Below, piece after piece: positions 55,403-64,000 of a DNA stretch of 64,000 nucleotides. Below the pieces are notes generated by a model. The model made no database searches, was not told the origin of the DNA, and saw nothing but the letters and a program-made list of their open reading frames with translations. Both the position numbers and the translations under genes were made by a program. Positions within the stretch are counted from its first letter, which is position 1. The number at the start of each line of letters is the position of its first letter. This stretch comes from Deroplatys truncata. Taxonomy: Eukaryota > Arthropoda > Insecta > Mantodea > Mantidae. Location: positions 15,281,001 through 15,345,000 of the forward strand of contig CM060979.1 of assembly GCA_030765065.1 (NCBI GenBank), in the 5' to 3' direction.

Positions 55403-55657
55403 CCCGCATTCGGGAGGTCTCGGGATCGATCCCCGGCGATCGCCAACTCTAGCCCATGGATTTTTCGTGGTTTCCCCGGGTCGACAGGTGAATGGGGGTG
55501 GTTCATCATCTACCACCACTCTCCAGATGCTCTTCGAGTCTCTCTCCTTATCCTTCCCTCCCAGCGGTCACGTTGGAAGCAAAAAGGGCCGACTGGCTTG
55601 CGTGCGGTGCTCTGCCTCGGTTCCGGGGGCCCCTCCGTGATACCTCCTTTACCTTTT
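55403..55657 (+). mobile_element. tRNA-derived SINE with perfect 13-bp target duplication
   Basis: Flanked by actgtattcttct at 55390-55402 and 55658-55670. Head 'gcattcgggaggtctcggga' then B box 'gggatcgatccccggcg'. The body is GC-rich and ends 'acctcctttacctttt'. 255 bp. A type distinct from the B-type SINEs apart from the tRNA head. Confidence 0.8.
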
Positions 55658-55680
55658 ACTGTATTCTTCTTATACATAAA

Positions 55681-56430
55681 ATCTTATGTGTTATATTCAT
55701 ATGACTCGCTTATTATTCCTACGAAAGTTTATTTTCCTATCTACTTCATTTTAATCGAGATAAACCTTTACAGAAACAGCTACATTACACATTTCGTTAT
55801 AGATACAAAGAGAACAGCGACAGTCAAATGTTTAACAACTGGACACTATATGCTGCCTTAAAATTCCATACTGTTTCCATGACACCGCGAGAAACAACTA
55901 CATGTTGACAGGACTTTAAGAGAATGACAAAAGTTTTGAACAATTCGAACCACTGATAATGGAAATCTCGGAAATGGCTTATTCTACAGAAAACGTTATT
56001 TGAAATAAGTCGTGTGTCTAAAAGACATCTACATTATTTGTTTTGTACATTTTCGTCTATTACTTAATGTTTACCAGTTCTACAAGATTATACAATTTTT
56101 TTTCCGAATGAAGTGTATTTTACAGGCTCTTTAATGTATGTTATTTTAATCAAAATCGTTAGAAAATAAAAATCTTCGAAAAATCCTGCATGTAAAGTAT
56201 AGTTTGGGGTGCGGGATTTTCTTGAAAATCTTCGTCGTGAAGATACTGAACCCAAATACCAAGTTTCGTATTTATCCTACTTTTCGTTTTTGAGTTATGT
56301 TGTTCAAAACATACACAAACAACACATACAGGAAGCCTCAAAACATGTATTTTTGGTGAAATCTCGGTGTGGAATTTTTGGGTGCAATACAATACCTTCG
56401 TACCTGCTATGTATGTGGTAGAGAAAGTAA
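55681..56430 (+). repeat. old R-subfamily copy, nearly complete
   Basis: Starts 'tcttatgtgttatattcata' and ends 'gtggtagagaaagtaa'. Best example of the divergent subfamily, with 'acatttcgttatagatacaa' and 'gacaccgcgagaaacaacta'. Confidence 0.7.
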
Positions 56431-56470
56431 ATATATATATGAGATTTGTGTGTAAATGTGTAATGAAATT

Positions 56471-57480
56471 TGAGGCAGTATTATTAACACTAAAATGATT
56501 GCAGTCTAATTGTATAATATATAAATTCAATAACAGCCCGCCTTAGAGCAATATGTGTATGTAACAATATATAAAAATGTATATTACAATCATAGTATAT
56601 GTTTATGTTATTGTATACATGTGTAATAATGTTATGTGAATGTATTAGGTAATTTAATAATGTAGGAGCTGTAAGAATAATAGGTTAAAAGTTGCTAACA
56701 ACGAGGTAACAATGAGTTTGAGAGTTTAAATGTTATTTGTGATTCTTGGAAGCATTAATGTAATTTTAGCGACAGTTTATAAAAAATAGCCAATCGGCAC
56801 CCAGAAAAAGATTTAGTTAAATGCAGGTATTCTATTTGATTAAAAATAACCAATCAGACACTTGAAATACAGAAATTTACAAGTTTAGACGGTTGAAATC
56901 TATTCAGTTGCCTCCAAACAGTGCTCATAACCAGACGCGAGATATGTCCTCGAGAAATTAGTTATGTATTCGTGTGAAACGAAAAATAGTACATGTGTTA
57001 AAAAGTGCAAGAATTAAATAAAAGAATCTCACAGCTGTCTATATCAGTGAAGTGCTACTTAATTTGTGTCAAGGATTAATAAAAAGGAGTGAATTAAAAC
57101 TTAAAATCATTCTTGTCGCATCACGCCCTGCCAACACTTCCATGTCTCTAACAATAATACTGACGCACCCGAGGCAAACAAAAATATATAATATTTAAAG
57201 AAACAGTCAAATTACAAAAATATTATTTTTAAACTTGGGGCAAAGACCAACTGAAAGTACATTTGGGGCGAAGGCTACCGAAAACTGTTTACTATAGTGC
57301 GGTTGCAACTACTACAAGTTCGGCTCCCCAACAGATGAAAATTAATACAACTCCATCTAAAATACAATAAAGTAAAGAACTATACTACTTCAAATTGGCA
57401 TCCATACGTGGAGCTAATAAAAATACTACTACAAGTTGGCTTCCATACGTGGTGTTAAAAAAACAATGTAAAATAGTTTT
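56471..57480 (+). mobile_element. LTR-like repeat plus leader (S4)
   Basis: LTR-like block TGAGGCAG (56471) to GAGGCA (57176), 706 bp, then a leader with 'ttggggcgaaggctaccgaa', 'ttggcatccatacgtggagc' and 'ttggcttccatacgtggtgt'. No gag/pol sequence follows. Confidence 0.65.
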
Positions 57481-57515
57481 TTCAAATTTTAATTCGATTA
57501 TCAATTTTATTACAA

Positions 57516-57775
57516 CGGGTAGTCGAGATAGTTAAGGCACGGAGTTGTTAACGGGAGGTCTGCGGTTCGTATCCCGCCTCTTCCCTGACTGAGGTTTCTT
57601 TCCAGGTTTTCTCAGTCTCCATAAATGGAAAATGCCAGGGACGTACCCTAAAGTTAGTTCTAGAACGTATGGTACACAAAATTCCTTTCCCAATTTCATT
57701 TCATGGCATGCCCCATCACTGTCACCGCCTCTGATGCCGTAAGTACTTAACAACGGGCGTTAAACATTATTAAAA
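57516..57775 (+). mobile_element. tRNA-derived SINE
   Basis: Head 'gggtagtcgagatagttaag' (A-box like) and 'tgcggttcgtatcccgcctc' (good B box), then a ~190-bp body ending 'cgggcgttaaacattattaa'. Different body from the other SINEs. Target duplication not resolved. Confidence 0.7.
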
Positions 57776-57799
57776 GAAATGTATTAGACAGAAGAAAAG

Positions 57800-58935
57800 C
57801 TTTGGTGAATATACCTTGTAGAAGAGTGGGTAGAAAGATCATGTGAGTGCCTAATAAGTTTTTTTACAGCAAGCAGAGGAAGTTTTGCATTCCACCAAAA
57901 CATTTGATACCGAAATTTTACCTAAAATATGTTTTGAGGACCTCTGAAACCCCCCAAAAAACATTTTTAGAAAAAGGTCCGTGTGTGTATGTGTGCGCGA
58001 ACAGCGTAACTCTAAAACGAAAAATCATTTAAATACAGCGTTATTCAAAAAGAAGGAACTGACTTTAAATATTTATTTCCAATGAACGACAATAGATGGC
58101 GACACATGGTATACATCACTGAATAGAGGAAAGTACAAAATTGTTTTTGTTCAAAATGAGCACCATTCGTTATGCTAGGACGACCAGTGCTTTTCCGTTT
58201 GCATACGCATCCAGCTTCTACGAATTTATTGTATCAATTGTAAATTTGTTATGACGAGGTGGCTCGTTGTTGAAGTTACAACGAAATGAACACTGCAATG
58301 AAACAATGGATTCTCTCTTTCCATAATGCAGCACACAAAACGACTTTTCCTGTGGCGTCGCCATTTTCTCGTAAACAAACACAGCGCCGCTGTAGGCACT
58401 AAATGGAACTAATAGATGGGGCTTAAAACTTTAAACTTCCCTGTATTCAATGGTGTGTCGTTTGTGTCGCTATCTATTGCCGTTCATTAGAAATAAATAT
58501 GTAAAATCTGTTCTTTCTTTTTGAATAACCCTGTATATAATTTCTTTTCTTATTTAAGTTCAAGATCTTCCAAGAATGCAAGAGCTATATTTTGAGGAAC
58601 TCTAATTCCAAAAAAAACTTTATATGGAAAATTTTGATTTTTTAAAAAATGGCTAACGATTTTGATAAAGATGCCATAATGTTTAAGATATATTCGTGAC
58701 AAATGCTATATCTTGAATTTTCTGGGAACACCGTCCCTTCATGACTTTTGCATATCTAACTGTTCAACCGTAAGACTTAACCACACTAGAATTTAAATCT
58801 CATTAGAGCATACAATTTATTCCAAATACATATTTGTATAGTTAACTATTTCCGAGATACTCTTTGTTATTGGTTTGAATTTTCAAATACTTATACTTTT
58901 TTCTCAATTCGCTTTTTCTCGTGGACATGCAAAGA
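57800..58935 (-). repeat. old R sequences split by MITE P2
   Basis: 57800-57858 is the CATGTGAG end of one R. 57869-58033 ('gcaagcagaggaagttttgc', 'ttgataccgaaattttacct', 'ggtccgtgtgtgtatgtgtg') and 58536-58935 ('aagttcaagatcttccaaga' ... 'cgtggacatgcaaagagaaa') are another, interrupted by P2. Confidence 0.65.
58036..58533 (-). mobile_element. short mariner-type element P2, flanked by TA
   Basis: 498-bp inverted relative of P1 (2737-3217). Ends CAGCGTTATTCAAAAAGAAG and its complement 'ttctttttgaataaccctg', bordered by TA. The same HTH relic on minus near 58190-58320. Inserted into an R copy. Confidence 0.85.
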
Positions 58936-58974
58936 GAAAGAAATTTCAAAGCCATCACTTACCGATCCACGTTT

Positions 58975-60600
58975 TGCTTTCTCTATCACGTACCCAAGTA
59001 GGTAGAGAAGGTATTGCATTCCACCCAAAATTTCGTTAACGAGATTATACCGAAAATACATGTTTTCAGGCCCCTTACCTACAAATAAAGCATTTTTATA
59101 AAAATGTGCATGTGTCTTTGAATAGCATAACTAAACAAAAATCTGATGTGTTACACTCACATGACTTTCTCTACTCTTGTACAAACTATTTTTACAAACG
59201 CTTATTCTCCATATGCTTCATGTTAATCGAGATGTTAATCTTATTGCTAATTTTCTTGTAGATGCAAGGGGAATTGGTAGGCTTTAAGCGATAGTCAAAT
59301 ATTTTAGGAGCTGGTTGCTATGTGGCGTATTCCATTCTCTCTGCATTGCCAGGACAAAAAAAATGAATAACGAATTTGAGAAAAAGTACCTGTATTGAAA
59401 AATTTAAGGGAATAACAGCAATATCTCGAAAATGGTTCACTCAACAAAAATAAAGTATATGACATAAATTGTGTATTTTAACGCGATCTACATTTTTTGT
59501 GTAGTAAAATTTTGGTTTACCAGTGATGCAAAAGTCGTTCACAATGAAGAATACTTTTGGAGACATTCCCAGAAAATTCGAGATATACATTACATTTTTC
59601 ATGAAAATATCTTAAACATGTGATATTTTAATCAAAATCGTTAGAGTCGTTTTTGAGAAAATTAAAATTTTCGATACATGTTTTATGTAAAGGGTAATCT
59701 GGGGTAGGGGTATTTTCTTGAAAACCTTCGTGTCGCATCTCTGGAAGATACTGAACCTAAATACCAAGTTTGGTGCTTATCCGACTGTTCGTTTCTGAAT
59801 TATGCTGTTCACAAAAACACACAAGTACATATTTCCAAAAATGCTTTATTTTTAATTCAGGGGGCCTCAAAACATGTATTTCCGGTGAAATCTCGGTATA
59901 GAATTTTTGGGTGGAATACAGTACTTCCCCTACTTACTATACGTAGTAGAGAAAGTAAAAAGTTGGAGAAATACCAAACTCGGCAATACCTTCCAAAAAT
60001 GCGACACAAGATTTTCAGGAAAATTCCCGTATCCCAAACAACTCTCTGTATGGAATATTTTTGAAGGTTTTATTTTCAAAAATTGGCTCTAAAGATTTTT
60101 ATTAAAACACCATATATTAAACACATTTAAATAACAAATAAAATGTATATAATGAATTTTCTGAAAACAATCTCAGAGATCATCTTCATTCGGAAAAGAA
60201 TTTGTATAATAATGTATAACTGGTCAACTTTAAACGATAAACGAAAACGTGCACAAAAGCTGTAGATCTCTCTATGACACATAACTTATTTCAAATAAAT
60301 GTTTTGTGGCATCAGCCATTCTTCGTCATTCTTTTAAAGTACTGTGAATTTTCAGCTGTTTCTCGTAATGTCATGGAAACAGTATGGAATTTTAAGGCCA
60401 GCATATAGCGTCCAGTTGTTAAACATTTGACTATTGCTGTTCTCTTTGTATCTATAACGGAATGTGTAGTATGGGTATTTCTGGAAAGGTTTATCTAGAT
60501 TAAAATGAAGTAGATAGAAAATAAACTTTCGTAAGAATAATTTGTATACCCGCAAATAAGTATAGATGGTAGAGGAAGTCATATTTACTCTTTGATCCGA
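58975..60600 (-). repeat. old R copy split by a young inverse R
   Basis: 58975-59141 ('gctttctctatcacgtaccc' ... 'agcataactaaacaaaaa') and 59958-60600 ('agttggagaaataccaaact' ... 'ggtagaggaagtcatattta') are contiguous in R order. Confidence 0.8.
59142..59957 (+). mobile_element. R element, full length, nested
   Basis: TCTGATGTGTTACACTCAC to 'cgtagtagagaaagt', inserted between two A-runs of an inverse older R. The microsatellite is reduced to 'aaaacacacaag'. Confidence 0.9.
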
Positions 60601-62439
60601 AATGATACAACACGTGTGTCGTAATTGGCACATGCAAGCCCAGAAGCTTTCGAAACGTTTGTTTGAGGTTGTGCGCTCCTGATTTATTCTGGTTTTGTCA
60701 TATGTTGTTGTACATTAAGGTATCTATTGAACATATTCTCTTCAATTCGTTTCCCTTTAAGTGATGCCATGCGGCGTTCATACAAAGCCTGTACTTCGGG
60801 CAGCAGCGCAGGCACGCGACCGAGGAAGGAGGTTTCTGTTGGCAAATGCGGTTTCTGCGTAATATACACCTCAGTAGATCACAAGTTTAAAGACTAGGAA
60901 AAAAAATGACGACAGGGGCTGAAAAGGGAAACCGGTAGGGCAGTCTAGGTGGGCTGGCGGGTGGGTGGATGGTTGGTCTCGCGAGGGTCGATCAATACTA
61001 GGCCGGATCCGTCGTCCCCTGCTCGGCGCGGCGCACGGAACACTGCCTTTACTCGCTCGGTACGGACACATAGCCCGTACACCGTTTGGCAGTGATTGAT
61101 TACTTCTCCTGGTTTTTCCTGGGAAACCTCTCTACAGTCATCCAAAAGAATACTTTATTCAGGACAAGGCAGTCTGAAATGGTCAAAAGTCACATTTTTT
61201 GTTTTACGCACTAATAGAATATCTATTATTTCCAGTTTCAGAAAATATATACTTTTGAGGGGTTAAGAGGTTTTCAAGGCATTTAAATACCGTTTAAATG
61301 CTAGTCTGCATTCCTTTAAAGCTGTCATGCAACGCCCCTTTTTAGAACATTTTTGTATCTTTCAACAACGAACGACTATATCATGCTCAGCGAGCAGTTC
61401 AGCAATTAACAAAAGAGGCCAGGAACAAGAGAAGGCAATCAGAAAAGCTGAAGCAATCCAGGAATGAAGGTGCAGATGATTATGTACTGAAGTGTGTCAG
61501 AATTTTAATGTTCAAACTTTAAATTCAGTTTTGTCTAAACTACATTTTGGGATAAATATATAACTTTTTCTCAGAAAGTATGAGAGGTAGAGAGCTGAAA
61601 TTTTCAGTGCATGTATACAACACATAGTTAAACTATCTGAACCACAATCATAATTTTATAATGTATATTTGTGATATTAAGAAAGCAACAACATTGCAAA
61701 TTTTCCACATTTTCACTTTGCAAATTTATTTTTGAACTTCTAGTGGATTGATATACATAACTAAATAATTGAGGTTCAGAAGATAGCTGATTAAAGCTTG
61801 CAAAAGTTTGATTCCCTTTTGCAAGTAGTATCAGAGAAAAAAAGGTGCATGTATTCACATGTTTTAAGAGTAAATTTTGTTATTTTCGTACTGCATTAAA
61901 TAATTTTACGGACTCAACTACATAAGCTATCAATACAAAAAACCACTTGAAATAATTGTCACGATTTATAGAATAATTAATAAAAAGTTCAGAAAAAACC
62001 ATTGAGAATTTTAAGAGCACACTTAAGGTGTAATTTCCATGTGTTCAGACTACCTTGTCGCTTTAAATCATGTTAGCACTTATCATTCTCGTCCACGTTT
62101 TTATATTACCTAAAGTAGAATTCAGTCTTAACATTTTAATTATGTTTTAGGACTTTTCGTATAAATCTTTAAATTATCAGGCTTTATTCCAACTTCATGA
62201 ATTACTAGATGGTTTACCCGACGTTACACGGATAGCTTTTTAAACTCCAGTGAGAATTACTTTAATTTACCTCCCAAGTTCTTTATGAAATTATTTTAAA
62301 GCTATCTAATGCTTTTTATATCTAATCCACTCCTTTATATATTGTAATTTTAATTTCATACATCCCGACAATCCCGCAATGTTTATACAAAAGAATGTGA
62401 AGCATCGGCGGAGAGTCTGACTTCCTTAATCTCCCCCCG
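60601..62439. other. 1.8 kb without recognised repeats
   Basis: Longest stretch without repeat or transposon homology within the window. A GC-rich island at about 60880-61140 contrasts with AT-rich sequence after 61200. The open frames 60871-61071 and 60945-61145 (minus) have no recognisable domains. No convincing exon or splice pattern can be argued. Confidence 0.4.
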
Positions 62440-63000
62440 ACAGTCTTCCAAGTTCTGGAAATCCTGCATAGTCTAAAAGTACCCTTTGGCGGTAGAAAAA
62501 TCATCGCACACAATTTTTCTTTAATAATTATGTTAGGTTAAATTTAAATCCTTATATCTTCTTTTTGTTCCCATAGTCATTAATTAATAACATAACGCTA
62601 CACAATTTTTACATAATGCAGAAACCACGAACATATACAACGAAATAAGATTCTGCACTCCTAGACCACCAAGTTAACCTCTGAAAAAGAAACATAGCCT
62701 GCGACCATCAAGGAAGATAATATTCTCACTTAATAATAAAGTGTTGTTTCACTGATTTCTAATGTTAGTAGTTTTCTCTCTTTATGCAATTATTTAACTT
62801 GCCCTGCCAACGACCTTGATTGCATCGAAAATACAAACGAAATAAAGTAAAGCATTCTTACATGCGGGATATTAGAAGGTTTTGTCATCCAGAAACTTTA
62901 GTGCATACATCTATAGAATTAGAATAAAGGTTATTGAGAGGTTTTGACACTGTTTGATTACACACACATCTGCAGCATTGATAAATGGAAATTAAAGAAA
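62440..63000. repeat. uninterrupted paralogue of the 8.4-12.5 kb locus
   Basis: 62440-62606 ('ttccaagttctggaaatcct', 'tttttgttcccatagtcatt') matches 8490-8615. 62626-62990 matches 12140-12470. Where the other locus has R+E copies, this one has only 'acacaatttttacataatgc', i.e. an empty target site. Confidence 0.75.
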
Positions 63001-63070
63001 CAAATATAACACAGGATCGATTGTCACTTTTTAAACCCCCTTGCAATAAACTGTAATTTATCCCATTTTT

Positions 63071-63545
63071 ACTTTCTCTACTACGTATAGTTAACAGGGG
63101 AAGTATTACATTCCACCCAAAAATTTCGATACCGAGATTTCACCGGAAATACAAGGTGTGTGTCTATGAACAGCACAACTGAAAAACAAAAAGTCGGATA
63201 AATACCAAACTTGGTATTTAGGTTCAGTATCCTTCAAAGATGCGACACTAAGATTTTCAAGAAAATCCCTTCCCATTCTAGACTAAACTTTGCATGGAAC
63301 ATTTTTTGAAAATGTTGATTTTCTAAAAAAATTGCTCTAACAATTTTGATTGAGATATAATATATTTAAGATATTTAATGGCAAATGAAACGCTTATCTT
63401 GAATTTTCTGGGAATCTCCCCAAAAGTCCTCATCATTCTGAATGCCTCTTGCATAACTCGTAAACTATAAGAAATAGACAAAATGTTTCTACACAAAAAA
63501 TGTAGATCTCGCTAAAACACACAATTTATATCATATATATTTTTT
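63071..63545 (-). mobile_element. R element, first part
   Basis: ACTTTCTCTACTACGTATAG start. The GT tract is nearly deleted. It stops in 'atcatatatatttttt', where the next R copy begins, so it is probably the outer member of a nest whose remainder lies beyond the window. Confidence 0.8.
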
Positions 63546-63684
63546 ACTTTCTCTACTACGTATAGTAAGTAGGGGAAGTATTGTATTCCAGCCAAAAATT
63601 GCATACCGAGATTTCACCGGAAATACATGTTTTGAGACCCCCTGAATCCAAAAAAAGCATTTTTGGAAACATGTCCGTGTGTGT

Positions 63685-63743
<59 letters not shown>

Positions 63744-64000
63744 TGTCTGCGAACAGCATAACTCAGAAACGAACAGTCGGATAAACAGCAAACTTGGTAT
63801 TTAGGTTCAGTATCTTCCAGAGATGCAACGCGAAGGGTTTCAAGAAAATCCCCCCACCCCAGATTACCCTTTACATGGAATATTTTTCGAAAATTTTAAT
63901 TTTAGCAAAAACGGCTCTAACGATTTTAATTAAAATATCATATGTATAAGATATTTTCATGACAAATAAAATGTATACCTTGAATTTTCTGGGAATGTCT
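63546..64000 (-). mobile_element. R element, continuing beyond window
   Basis: ACTTTCTCTACTACGTATAG at 63546, with a long GT microsatellite (63676-63743). The sequence runs off the window in the 'ctgggaatgtct' block. Confidence 0.85.

Noticed and set aside
55205..55861. 218-residue open frame
   Set aside because: Runs across an R fragment, a SINE with target duplication and another R copy, so it cannot be one gene.

Overview
This window reads as AT-rich, intergenic, repeat-dominated chromosomal DNA of a eukaryote, most likely an insect or other arthropod. The reasons are Tc1 and mariner transposons, an I-type LINE, several tRNA-derived SINEs, LTR-like repeats and no bacterial-style operons. 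I found no convincing host protein-coding gene, no structural RNA gene and no CRISPR array. The species cannot be fixed from sequence alone.

The dominant component is one family of about 0.85-0.9 kb, called R here, with roughly 30 full or partial copies in both orientations. Its ends are TCTGATGTGTTACACTCAC and AGTAGAGAAAGT. It carries a 12-bp inverted repeat that is subterminal at one end and terminal at the other, a (GT)/(CTGT) microsatellite core, and a strong preference for A/T runs. It looks like a DINE-1/HINE-type non-autonomous Helentron, but that class is inferred. R strands below take the TCTGATGTG end as 5'. Other repeat families are Tc1-like DD34E elements (four copies: A, B, C, D), mariner (M1, M2), a short-TIR mariner-type MITE (P1, P2), chimeric elements carrying a DUF4817-type transposase N-terminus (E1-E3) and LTR-like repeats (S1-S5).

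Layout. 1-1028: mariner remnant. 2737-3217: MITE P1. 3273-7691: a large inverted repeat, each arm carrying R end + 350 bp + Tc1, with a second mariner in the spacer. 7592-12123: R copies and a ~2-kb tandem duplication containing R interrupted by E. 12479-13227: SINE nested in SINE. 13585-21167: R copies, a 5'-truncated LINE with target-site duplication (17121-17991), and a tandem/nested R cluster. 21567-27375: multi-level nests of R and LTR-like S1. 27376-28445: Tc1-C with an internal deletion. 28712-41376: SINEs, R copies, possible solo LTRs, a DUF4817-class transposase fragment and a LINE fossil. 41377-48651: Tc1-D split by a full-length ~6.0-kb I-type LINE whose ORF1 and ORF2 are both open. 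48955-59957: LTR-like repeats, SINEs, E3, MITE P2 and nested R copies. 60601-62440: the longest stretch without a recognised repeat. 62440-64000: an empty-site paralogue of the 8.4-12.5 kb locus, then two R copies running off the window.

The only open, plausibly functional genes are the two LINE ORFs (42969-46658 and 46679-47995, both minus). All other coding sequences are transposase or reverse-transcriptase pseudogenes. The nesting allows relative dating: Tc1-D before the LINE, older divergent R before younger R, and Tc1 insertion before the inverted duplication.
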